A stretch of DNA of 64,000 nt, taken from the NCBI GenBank assembly GCA_001510575.1, contig LNGK01000002.1, positions 3,460,144-3,524,143 of the forward strand, read 5' to 3'. Positions 20,613-30,969 of the stretch are shown one piece after another; position 1 is the first letter of the stretch, and each line of letters begins with the position of its first letter. Under the pieces are notes generated by a model, which did no database searches, had not been told where the DNA came from, and saw only the letters and a list, made by a program, of their open reading frames with translations. A program made the translations under genes and the position numbers. This DNA comes from Knoxdaviesia capensis (Eukaryota > Ascomycota > Sordariomycetes > Microascales > Gondwanamycetaceae).

Positions 20613-22716
20613 TTATTTCATAGCAGCACCAGGGCCCATCTGCTGCAATTTGGCAGCAAGCTCGGGGTACTTCTGCTGCACCACCATCTGGGTATTGGTG
20701 GCCTCTGCATAAGAGAGAGCACTGATGATCTCGCCCTCGGTACGACCAAGCTCAGCGGCCCGGCGGAAGTAGGTAAGGGCGTCGGAGATCTTGCCCTGCT
20801 GGAGGAGGAGCTGGGCCATGGTAGCGACGGCAATATCGCACTCGGGGTCAACTGTAATAGAAATCGGGATTGAAGGTTAGCATTTATACCTCGGTAGAAA
20901 GCGTGCGTGGAAAGGTTTTGAAAGGGGGGGGGTAGGGTAAACTGACTGATCAGGGCCTTCTCGCAAAGCTTCTCGGCCTCAGCAAAGTCCTGCTTCCATT
21001 GGAAGATGGCCAGCGCCTTGTTGATGAGTGGTAGCACATTCATCGACATGGGCTTGTTTTTCGTCTCCATCTCAATGGCAGTGTCGAACTTCTCCAGCGC
21101 CTCCTGGAAGTTTGCTTGGTCTAGGAGAAGCTCGCCGTAGTAGTTGTACACGTCGGGCATGTTCGGGAAATTCTTCACGCAGCGGCGGAAGGTAGCCATG
21201 CTGGAAGCAACGGAGCCCATCTTGTACTGGGTGACACCCAGCTGGATATGCGAGAAGATAAAATCGCGGTCGAGGTCGATCGACTGCTGGTAGTCTCTGG
21301 CGGCCTCGTTGAACTCGGCCTTGATGAAATGAAGCTGCGCGCGGTGGTAGTAGACGTCAGGGTCGGACGGGCTCTGGGTGGCAACGGCTTCAAAGTCCCG
21401 AGTCGCCTCATCAGGGCGGCCGAGTTCCAAGTACATGCTTGCGCGCTTGATATAGCTCTGCGACATGTTCGGGTCCAGCTCAATGCTCTTGGTCATATCT
21501 GCGATGGCGTCTTCATGCTTGCCAATCAAGCACCGGAAAGTTCCGCGCATGTTGTAGGCAAGAGCCTCATGCTCACCCAGATCGCCAAGCTCGAGAGCCT
21601 TATCGAAGGCCAGACGAGCCTCTTCGTATCCTTCGGCAGTTCCCTTGCTCTGGGCACTAAGACCAATCTTGAGTTGGCCCTTGCCAGAGTCCTCGGGGAC
21701 TTCGGCCGAATCCTCCATACCAGCCGGGCGCGGCTTGGTGCGGAAGCTCTGCAAATAGTTTCGCACAAAGGTGTGGCTGGGAAGACGAACCGGCTTCTTC
21801 GCGATCATCGCCTTCGCCTTTTCCTCAGCAACGAGCTTCAGCAGACGCTCGACCGCCTCGGCGCTAGCTTGGCTGCGGAAGTTGTCGATGATGCAGGATG
21901 TGGTGTAGTCGAGGAGAGCATCGCTGTAGCTCTTCAACTTCTCGTATGCATGAGCTCGTCGGTTGAGAGCCTTGACGTACTGAGAATCGATAGCAATGGC
22001 GGCAGTGGTGTCCTCAATAACCTTATCCCATTCGGAGAGGGAGCTGTAGCAGGCAGCACGGTTCGAGTAGAAGATGGCATCATCCTTCTTGCAAAGAATG
22101 GCCTTAGAGTACAGCTCGATAGCGCGGTTGTAAGCCTTGTCGCCGTAGGCCTTGTTACCAGCACGTTTTAGGCGATCGGCATAGTCCTTGCGCTGCTCAG
22201 CCGAAAGGGAGGCGACTGAGGTCTCGTCAACATCGGGGATTTCATTGTCAACAACGGCGGTTTTCGTAGCCTGCTCGCTGGTCGAGGCAGGAGTGGCAGC
22301 GGGTGATTTCTCGGCATCGACAGTCTTGTTTTTCGAGCTTTTCTTCTTTCCCTTCTTGTTCGACGACTTCGGGGTCTTGGGCTATGTGAGATATAGCGAA
22401 AGTGGTTAGAAAACGAGAGGAATTATATGTAACGCCGATGGCCAGTTGAAAATCTTCACGGAATTTCCAGAAAAACTGGGAATCTTGCAGAACCTCGCAG
22501 AAAGATAGAACTTACCAGCTCGGTGCCCGAAGGGCCATTCAGATAGTATGCAACTCCAGCTCCTGTTACTACCACCACAACACCCGCAATGGTGTAAACC
22601 GCAACCTTGTTCTCAGATATCCACGATGACACACGATCCCACATCGAAGACGATGGCTCAACTGGGATAGCAGCCACGGGCCTCAGAGGAGGCACTGCCA
22701 AAGGAGATTGTGACAT
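20613..22716 (-). CDS. tom70: Mitochondrial import receptor Tom70
   Basis: Receptor on the mitochondrial outer membrane that takes Hsp70/Hsp90-delivered preproteins, especially carriers, and passes them to the TOM pore. Exons: 22516..22716, 20947..22381 and 20613..20851, 1875 nt in all (624 residues). The N-terminal anchor lies at about 38-59 (AVYTIAGVVVVVTGAGVAYYL), followed by a Lys/Ser-rich linker (PKTPKSSNKKGKKSSKNK). TPR arrays follow: NKAYGDKAYNRAIELYSKAI and FYSNRAACYSSL for the clamp-type repeats, then C-terminal TPRs (YNMRGTFRCLIGKHEDAI, SYIKRASMYLELGRPDEA, YYHRAQLHFIKAEFNEAA, DVYNYYGELLLDQ). The end is YPELAAKLQQMGPGAAMK. Convergent with the coiled-coil gene. Confidence 0.95.
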
Positions 22717-23369
22717 AATGAAAAATAGGTTGATGGATTGAGCCCAAATCAAAGACGTGGCTTGGATCGGTGGATAGGAATTGGTTTGTCGAGAACTCTG
22801 CGTATCCTAAGATTAAGCTTAGAAGGTTGAGATTGATGGATGAATGAAGGATTAGGTGTGAGACGAGTCGAAGTGGTATTTCGAGAAAAAGAAAATAGAG
22901 CTTCAACGTGAAGCAAGAAGCGAAGGGGTCGGTAAAGAAAATAAGGACAAGAAAGTAATTAAGGCAAGAATCTATAAAAATAAAATACAAGTAAGTAAAC
23001 AAGATGAAATATTGAATTAGATCAATAATCAACTTCAAGAATCCAAATCAATACGGAGTTGGATTATTTGTCCCTCAAGATAAAAAAAATAAAAACAAGA
23101 AATAGAAAATGCTTAGGAGACTCGAGGTTTAAATTTTTTGAAAGTCTGCCTCATTAAATGAAGACTAAGCTCTAGAGTTGCTAAGTCATCAGGTGACTTA
23201 ACCTGCAAAAATAGTCGAAATAGAGAAGACAGAATCTTAGATAGATTATGTACACTATGTACAACGAGGTACACTACGTAAGCCCTTCCTTATAGCAGAA
23301 AGACCTTGGAGAATACAAGAATAGATGTGTATATAGAATTTTTTGCTTTCAAATAGGGTTTAACCCTAC
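22717..23369. other. AT-rich TOM70 promoter region
   Basis: About 650 bp, clearly richer in A/T than the flanking genes, especially 22970-23330. No gene is seen. It adjoins the decayed gene and may be partly remnant sequence. Confidence 0.45.
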
Positions 23370-24775
23370 TATACTCACCTCTTCCTGCCTCACTCGTCAA
23401 GTTCGACAGCTTTCGGCTCTTGGAAGACCGATCATCCTCCCACGACCCAGACGACCGGCGCTTGAGAGGCTTCACAGCATCGGGACTCGGCGGCCCGTCA
23501 ACCTCAGTCGTGAGGCGGCCCGGGGACTGCGGGACCGGGATGCCGTCGCTGGGGTCGCCGGTGTGCAAGCTGATGAAATTCGCGGACTGCTCGGTCTGAA
23601 CTGTACCTGGGTCTGCTGGCTAGGATAGCTTGGCTTTGGCGTTGGCGTCAGTGATGAAGCAATCTCGGATGCCTTTGGCATGATTTTTAATGGTCCGAAA
23701 GGCTGTGGCACCCCAGATATTCCTCCCGATCGTCAGTCATACAATATGCCCTGATAGGGGTCATATTATATTCAGACAGCCCGCCGTCCTTTATTAGCGC
23801 TGTGGGCTGGTGGGCCAAGAACTTGAGCCAACTATCGTGACAGGTCGAACTAAAGGTATATGCCTCCCCAGCATACTCTGGTTTGTCCTCCCGATAGTTC
23901 TGTAAGGTGTGCATAGCACGAGCCCCAATAGCCCCATTATATCGAGCTTGATGATTTGCCATGCCTGAGGTTCCATTAGGGCCTTCAACCTCGACGAAGA
24001 AATTCGGCGCCCACGGCTTATCCTGCATAGTTAACGGCATAATATAGTGGTCGAGTTCGTTACGAACCTAGTTAGATATCTCTATCAGGTCCGTACCATA
24101 GAAAATACCTGGCTTCGCCATAGTAATTGTGCCATCAGTAAGCGGCTCTTAGTTATTGAATAACGTATTCCGCTCCTGGTGTTGCATAAGGTGCTGTTCA
24201 AAGTCGCGGGTATACGGGTTGGACTTCTTGGTTTTGCTTGTGCTGGTCACGGTGGTGGGCTCGGTTTTGGGCGGAGTCCGCACGGATGGCGCCGGCCCGG
24301 CTGCAGAAGCCCGCGCCGCGTCCGTGGGAAGCGGAAGAGGATTCTTGAGGGAAACAGTTTACACGAAGAGGCTGTCAGTTCAAGCACCACATAACGAAAG
24401 GGGTCATCAGCACAGATGACTCTCTGACCCCGCGAATATCGGAAAGGTCCGGGCCGCTGTGCCGAGCAAAGCGTGCAAGTTCTCTTGAAGAATGCGTCTG
24501 CACGAGATCCTCAGCTTTGACACCGGCTGGTGGTTGGCCCACGGCGGCACCGGTCCTTTCAACGACGCCGTATCGCCGGTTGAACTCTTCCAGAGCCAGG
24601 TACGACGGGGTGACTTTCGACAGTCGGTTCAAGAACTCAGGGGGACACGTCTAGTGTGCAGTACAGTCTTCGGCCTGGTTTGGTCGTCTGTCCTTCCTCG
24701 CAGCTGCCGCGGTTACAGCTTCTGGCTGTGGCTGCTCGGGCTTGCGCGACGGGGTGCGCTCTCTGTAAGCTGAGA
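23370..24775 (-). pseudogene. Decayed DUF7924-like fungal gene
   Basis: Reading downward from about 24770, one protein is recognisable in pieces: RTPSRKPEQPQ, LSKVTPSYLALEEFNRRYG, ELARFARHSGPDLSDIRG, KKSNPYTRDFEQHLMQHQ, GIFYGTDLIEISN, FFVEVEGPNGTSGMANHQARYN, AIGARAMHTLQNY, then ATAFRTIKNHAKGIRDCFI. From memory these resemble a fungal family labelled DUF7924, common and often multicopy in Eurotiales; the biochemical role is unknown. In-frame stops lie at 24651-24653, 24149-24151, 24068-24070 and 23620-23622. A further stop near 24375 with a frame change, and a frameshift near 23700-23715, also break it. Each of the first four stops is a TAA or TAG that one C-to-T change from CAA or CAG could give. 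Ends are approximate. Not functional as written. Confidence 0.75.
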
Positions 24776-26203
24776 TGTCGGTCGACATGTCTACTACATG
24801 ATTGTGTAAAAGGATCCTATGATTTGTACAGAAGAGAAAAAGAAGAAAAAAAGAGATGGGATACGAAGGTTGCAGAGAGCGCCGGCCGCGTGAAACGGTG
24901 GTCTCAGGGAGTGTCGGTCACTGTAGACAGCCAGATATCATGAACAAAGAAACCCTTAGAAGTAGGTAGGTACATAGTTACCAAAGAGGTACAACAACAT
25001 CCTGACTCTTTCGCCAGGCGTGACAGGACCCAGAAGATCATGGAGACAAGAGAGGTTGCTCTTCGGGGGGGTTTTCTTTTTCAAATCTTCCTCTCATTGT
25101 CCTTTTCGCGGCTAATAAGCGAATAGGATTGGAAGCTAGGAAGGAAGAAAGAAAGAAAGAGGGCTCGGTGCTTTAAGTTGATAAAGTGAAGAGTCGTTTT
25201 GGGGGGGGGGTTTTTTGTTGGAAAGGGGGGGAGAGAGGAAGAAGTTTCTGGTCCAAGGAGAGAAGCTCCCCTTTCCAGAAATGCCACAATCAGTACCGAG
25301 TATCAACATGTGCCATGTTATGACTGATTTTGCAGCCACATACAAGTTGTCCATTATCGCAGACAACCAGCTATTAACAGCTAGTAGGATGCAGAGCTTT
25401 CCTCTCTGTTTCTGAGCTCGATAGCCAAGTTGATTGGTTGTAGTAGCGTGGTGTGGATGGGCGCCGTTTCTCGTCTGAACGCAATAGTATCTTCGCCCAA
25501 TTCACGCTTTTTGCTCAGCACTCTTGCAGTCTTGTCTGTTGGGCTCCCTCTATCAACATAAAAAGCCGCTACTAAACCCGTCCTGGAAAAGCTCTGGTTA
25601 ACTCCTAGACACAGACTCCCGGATGGCTCGTGCAGCTCGTAGTGTGTACTTGTGAAGTGTGGTTAATACCCAAAGGGCGCAGAATGTCACTGGGAGGGAG
25701 CTCAAAGAAGGAGGGGGGAAACGAAGACAACATAAGAAAAACCCCGAAAAAAGGAGGCAAGTTGCCGCCACATAGATCTTTGTCGGGTTCCTTCTCCCCT
25801 GCCTTCCTCGCCCCTTCTATATTACTTCTAAGTTCCCCCTTCCCCAGATTTCTTATCATCTTTCATCTCACTATCCACCCTCTAACCCTAAGCGTATCAT
25901 CCATCTCTGACTCTTAACAAACTTGTCTCCACTGACTCTTGGGTCGCTCCTGCCGTTCATCACTTGCTGTCCCTGCTCTTCTGTAACTTTTCACCGTTGA
26001 CTCATCTTTCGCTACTGTTATATCAAGTACTCATCCATTCTAAGCAGTCTCCCCCTTGAACCTTGTATTATATATATATGACAGCCTGAACTTTCCGTGT
26101 CAGTTAGTCGAGTGACAAAGTTTCTTCATCATACCATCATTTAATATTTCCTGTGCTTTCTTTCTTCAGCTCGATATCTGAACATCCAAAAACACCATTC
26201 ATC
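24776..26203. other. Intergenic: ADC lyase promoter region
   Basis: About 1.4 kb. It contains homopolymer runs (ten G at about 25201-25210, poly-T after it, seven G near 25225), an AACCCTAA element near 25885, and a TATA run before the lyase gene. No gene is supported. Confidence 0.5.
26069..26079 (+). promoter_or_regulatory. TATA-like element before ADC lyase
   Basis: An eleven-base alternating TA run, 125 bp before the start codon at 26204. Position and composition suit a TATA box; there is no direct evidence of use. Confidence 0.45.
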
Positions 26204-27208
26204 ATGTCACAGTCTTCTGAAGAGACGTTTGAACTCTTCACATCTCTCCGCTACGATCCCAACATCCTCAACGTTTTCCAAAATGAAAAGTTCCGTCATG
26301 CCAGCTGGAACTTTCGCCGCAAGTCGGCATGCTACATGTTGGATCTGCACCGAGACCGAATGCTCCGTGCTGCACAGTTCTGGAACTGGCAGCCGGTGAT
26401 CAGTTTGCTGACAGCCGAAAACTACCTGGACCGGCTTGAGTCATTCATTGAGGGGCTGGTGAAGAACTCCGCTGCTGTCGACCAGACTCACTCGGGCCAG
26501 TCGCCGGGTGGGCCCGCGAAGCCTGAGATCACTGCCCGTGGCATACGCGTTATAATTAGCAAGCAAGGCGATATGCGGGCCGAGATTCGGGACGCCCCGC
26601 CTGTCGAGCTGGACTTGCTGTTCCCACGAGAGCTGCCGGCTCCGTTTCCGGCCGGCTTTGCCTCGGCTTCGTCCCCTTCGATCTCGGCCTTCCTCGACTT
26701 CGAGTCCACCGAGACGTCCCCGTTCACCCACCACAAAACTACTTCCCGGGGCATGTATGAGAGCGCACGGGCGCGGTCTGGAACCGGTGGGGATTCTGGG
26801 TTCTTCGAGGTCCTCCTTGTCAACAAGGATGGATTCATCATGGAGGGTAGTCTGACTACTCCGTACTTCTGGAGGAATGGCCGCTGGACAACCCCTCCCG
26901 TTCCCGCAATCTATGACCCGAAAGTCAGCAGTGGTGGCCAGTATGGAACGACTAGACGATGGGCACTTCGAAGGTAAGTCACCTCCAAGATCGTCAATTC
27001 CCATTTCCTTGAATCATCTCGCTTTACAGAGTACAGCGCTAACTATACGAACTCACTCGCTTGACTTGCTTCTAGTAATCTGGTTACCGAAGACTCTATT
27101 CATGTCGATTCTATTATCCACGATGAGGAGATTTGGATCAGCAATGGCGTCAGAGGCTTCATGAGGGCCTCGGTTCACTCAACTCCACCCTCAGAGGTAG
27201 GAAACTAA
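26204..27208 (+). CDS. Aminodeoxychorismate lyase (PabC-like, fold-type IV PLP enzyme)
   Basis: Converts 4-amino-4-deoxychorismate to p-aminobenzoate and pyruvate, supplying PABA for folate. Exons: 26204..26973 and 27076..27208, 903 nt (300 residues). The N-terminus reads FELFTSLRYDPN, with LDLHRDRMLRAAQFWNW as the region that positions the substrate. HHKTTSRGMYESAR contains the likely PLP lysine, and FFEVLLVNKDGFIMEGSLTT matches the conserved Glu/Thr segment of class IV aminotransferase-like proteins. YGTTRRWALRR and the spliced-on C-terminus (NLVTEDSIHVDS, IWISNGVRGFMRA) complete the fold. The start at 26204 is the first ATG in frame. This is one of two folate enzymes in the window; the other, dihydrofolate synthetase, is at 54.7 kb. 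Confidence 0.9.
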
Positions 27209-29099
27209 TTTATCGTTGTCAAGGATGCGGGTTTTTGTTTTCAGCTCAACTATATCTGTCGAGGGAAAGCTTCTCGTCAATTATTTTAGTTTCATGTATA
27301 CTTCAACATTTTTACATTTTGTTTTGATGTTTTACGAATGCATTGCATGGAGACTGTTGGGTGGTTTCTGTCTTATTCAAACTATTCTCTTGATACGGGC
27401 TTATATTGTTCACTACTATGGACTGCAATGATTACACGGTTCGATGACAGATGAATTTGTTATGGTTTTGCTTTTGATGGCTGCTATGATTTCGATACAC
27501 TGGTTACATATTCGATAAAAACGAGCTTTCCTGTTGTTGAGATTTGATAGCCGGTGACTGACTGTAAAAGCGCCACAGAGTACAAAGGAACGCAAACCCA
27601 GGCCCATCGATATACATTTAATGGTAGTACGTAGCCACGCACACATATTTCAGTCTAGACACAGAAGATGAGAAGAGAAGCGAGATGGTTGAGCGAAGAG
27701 AGAAGAAAAGGGGGTATTATATATGTATCAAAAACCGGAACCAACAATGAACAGCTGAGTAGGAGACAAGAAAAAGAAACCAAACAACACAGAAACCAAA
27801 AATCTGGGGGGGTGGAGGGGCGAGAATGAACCTGTTCCTCCCGCAATATAAGATGATACCAAAAGCCGGCCCCCTATATATGTAACCCGATAGTAAAAAA
27901 ATAACCACCCCCGGAAATTCGCCATGTCTAATAAAAGGTACCGAAAACCTGAAATGATGAAAAGACAAAACCAATAACGACCCCGATAACGACCGTAAAA
28001 TCAAAGTAGAAATAAAAATAAAAACCCCCAATGCCCCCAAAAAAAGAGAAACCAACAATATATAGGGGGGGTTTGGTCAGGAGAGGCGTGATACCAAGAT
28101 CGCCAACTGGAGACCTGAGCAGACTGTGTGAGAGTGAAGAAAAATAAAACATGAACAAGTCTTGACAAAACGGCAAATGCGTAATAGTACAGGAGTGACA
28201 ATTTGTAAAAAAACAGACAACAAGCAAAGAGAAAATGATGGTGACGGTCGTGACGGGAATGCAATCGTTAACAAGTGGTTGGAGAGAGGAGGGGAGGAAA
28301 ATGAAGAAATTGTACAACGGTCGATGGATTTAGGACAGAATGGGAGCGTGTGTAAAGGGGTTGTCAATTGAATGAAGCAAGCAACGAAAAAAAAAATGGG
28401 GCGTAGAGGACGAGAAGAAAGGTGATGACAAACGCAGAAGACCGTCCGAAATGAGCAGTTTCCGGTTACAGGGCATCTGCACGTGTTGGTCTTGGGCACG
28501 TCGGCCCGGGATGCTTCTATCCGTTGATGTTAGAGCAGGCAAGCAAGGAACCCGGGCGGTGTGTGAGGGCTTACGGGCGGTCGGGGACGTCAGGGGAGAA
28601 TGGGGAGTGGCAGAGAGCGGGTAGTCCTTGTCCATGTGACACGCTTGTTCGATCTGCAGATAAGCGTGAGAATAATGGAGGGACATCAGAATGATGATAG
28701 AGTAAAGAGGAATCGATGAGTGGGGGTTGGGCCTCAGCTTGGACCACTCTAGCAGTTTGCAAACCTGCACAGCCTGGCATGTCTCCTTGCTCTAGGTGTG
28801 TGAAGAAACCTCATCATTTTGTAAACCACTGAGAGAGTTGGACTTCACGACCCGTGTGACTGTCTTGAGACGTATTCAGTGAAGTGAGTCACACAACACC
28901 CGGACCGGACCGGGGATCGAGTCTGAAGTGAGCCCCGCCCCCACCAGTTTAGGCACCGAACGCTGCTGAGAACCCAGGCTTCTTTATTGGTCAATAACGA
29001 GGTTATCGAGAAAGAAACCTGGTTCCCGCTTTAGTAGGCCTGCCCGGCGGGTGCAGGACCGAATCCTGCAGGGCCCCCCCAAGCGTGCCCGGCCGCGAG
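27209..29099. other. Convergent 3' region, ADC lyase / C2H2 factor
   Basis: About 1.9 kb between two convergent stops, AT-rich from 27650 to 28420. The longest frames have no recognisable similarity. A perfect hairpin (29052..29070) lies just past the zinc-finger gene's stop. Confidence 0.5.
29052..29070. repeat. Perfect 7-bp hairpin after zinc-finger stop codon
   Basis: The arms TGCAGGA and TCCTGCA enclose the 5-nt loop CCGAA. It lies 30 nt beyond the TGA of the C2H2 gene, in the presumed 3' UTR. Confidence 0.65.
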
Positions 29100-30321
29100 T
29101 CACTCAAGCGGCGCCGTGTGCAGACGAAGTGCATCCTCGAGCTGCGAGATCTGGGAGAGCATAGAGATGCGCTCGTGCTGCATGGTGTTGCGCAGGTTCT
29201 GGTTCTCCATCCGCAGCCGCTTGATCTCCGCGTGCAGCTCCGCATTTGCTTCGTCCGCCATGTCGGCCGAGCCACGCTTGCGCGAGATCGGAGTTGAGGT
29301 GACAGCGCTGGCGCTAGTGCTCCCAGACGCGCCTCGCACCATTGCCACAGGCTCGGCCATCATTGTGGGGGTGGCTATCGCAGCCATCGCGGCGGTGGTG
29401 GCGGCATGCTCGCTATCGTTGTCGCTGATGATTGAGCCCGGCGCATTCGGCTCAATGACTCTTTGCGGCGGGGACGTGCTACCCACAGTATGGACACGCC
29501 GAAGATGCTCAGTCAGGTTCTCCTGTCGGCTGAAGCCCTTTCCGGTATGTCGTTTGCAGTTGGGGTGCGGGCAGTTGACGGTGTTCTTCGGCCCGCCATA
29601 TTTGCCGTGGACTTCGCGCTCATGCCGAAGCAGGCCACCCGAGTAGGTGAAACCAGGCAGTTTCTCGCAGCCAGGTTGGTCACATCTATAAGGACGCTCG
29701 TGCTTGTCCATGTGCTTACTATAGGAGAAGAGTTGAGAGAAGGTGGTTAACATCATCGGTGTCAGACAGAAACAGAGAGAACATGTGTAAGTGGCAAAAG
29801 AAAATTGACCAAGGAATGCTCAGGATCAACGGGAGGCGAATAATCTATACTTACTTCCATTCACACTTTCGGCTGAAGCCATGCAGTGCCTCTGTGCAGT
29901 CAACAATCGTGCAATAGAAACGGCCGTCCGTGTGCTTGGTTACTTCGCGTTCCGGCTTAGGAATCAACTTGACACGCGAAAAGGTTCCCGACGATTCGTT
30001 TTTGACGTCTCTCGTCTCTGGCGATTGTATAGGCGATATCGAGTCCGGAATATGGGACGGGAGCGGCATTGAGGGGAGCGACGAAAGAGAAGGCAGCGCC
30101 TGGCCGGATAGGTCAAGGTGGTGGGCATGGTTGTGTCCGACCGAGACATCGTCCAGCAGGCCCCGGTCGCCGGGGAGAAGTGAGGTTTGAGCACCGTAGG
30201 GATCGAGGTCCGACACGTCTGCATCGACAAAGCGCGAGTGTGAGGGGTCGTGGTCAGCGTCGGTCAACACCGGATAGCCCCCGGCCTGCATGAAAGACCG
30301 GGACTCGAAGGCGACGGGCAT
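29100..30321 (-). CDS. C2H2 zinc-finger transcription factor
   Basis: Predicted nuclear DNA-binding regulator; targets unknown. Exons: 29855..30321 and 29100..29718, 361 residues. An acidic/Pro/Ser-rich N-terminus (about 1-130) is followed by three fingers: C137/C142-H158/H162 (split by the intron), C168/C173-H188/H193 and C205/C210-H227/H232. HERPYRCDQPGC forms the first linker. The C-terminus has an Ala/Thr-rich stretch, KRGSADMADEANAELHAE and a short leucine-type coiled coil (LRMENQNLRNTMQ), suggesting dimerisation. The frame stays open upstream to 30795 but holds no ATG before 30321, which has A at -3. No ATG in any frame lies between 30322 and 30946 on this strand, so 30321 is a well-supported start with a long leader. 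An unrecognised 5' splice could still add residues. Confidence 0.85.
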
Positions 30322-30946
30322 TCTGAAGTGCGCCGGGGATGAGCCGGCGCGAATGTCCTGAGCCGCGGGGGTACCGCCGTGACTCGAATAGCTGGGCGAC
30401 ACGGGGACAGCTTCTGGCGGAGAGTAGTGTCGCTGGAAGTACTGCGACAACGGTTGTTTGGCAAATGGCTCCAGCGCACTGGTTTGCGCGGCCCAGAATC
30501 GGTCGCTGACAGTTGGAGATGAAAAGGTGAAGGTTGAGTTGGCCGTCGTGAATAACTTGGAGGTGAGAATTCCTCTAGACAACAAAGGACTAGACGGTAT
30601 CTCTTCAAAACGATTCAAACCGATGCCTCGAGGCAGATAAGTGATCTGGGAATGAATGCTCGGGTGTTCGCGTGTTATCGAGTGTAAGACGGAATCCCTG
30701 AGGATGGATTGGTATGATGATGTTCGAAGTCGCAAAAAAAGGAACGGAACAAGAACAGTAAAGGTGATGGCAGTCCAAGTCTTTTCAAAAATCAAAAGAG
30801 GAGGAAAAAGAGAACGAGAAGAATGAAGAAAAAGTATTGATGTTTGGGGAAAGAAAAGGAAGGAAATTATAGTTGTTCAGTTCTTGGTTTGAAATCTGAT
30901 GTTGGGATGGGAGGAAAAGTTAAGTAAGAAAAAATGTATGTCCCGT
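30322..30946 (-). promoter_or_regulatory. ATG-free long leader of the C2H2 gene
   Basis: Read on the minus strand, 625 nt without a single ATG in any frame, while about ten are expected by chance; the plus strand of the same stretch has many. This pattern fits a scanned 5' UTR running from a start near the TATA element to the start codon. Confidence 0.6.
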
Positions 30947-30959
30947 CATAAGCCGCGCG

Positions 30960-30969
30960 CTTATATAAG
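30960..30969 (-). promoter_or_regulatory. TATA box of the C2H2 gene
   Basis: The palindrome CTTATATAAG, about 640 bp upstream of the start codon and directly before the ATG-free leader. Confidence 0.55.

Noticed and set aside
25998..26004. TGACTCA before ADC lyase as a specific CpcA site
   Set aside because: Other copies lie near 13067, 28885, 31793, 34905, 35283 and 44633, about what chance predicts, so a single copy is not evidence.
26153..26203. N-terminal extension of ADC lyase
   Set aside because: The upstream frame starts at GTG, not ATG; 26204 is the first ATG.
30322..30795. N-terminal extension of the C2H2 factor with a hydrophobic start
   Set aside because: The upstream frame begins at TTG and has no ATG; a hydrophobic leader is unlikely on a transcription factor. 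Kept only as a possible non-AUG extension.
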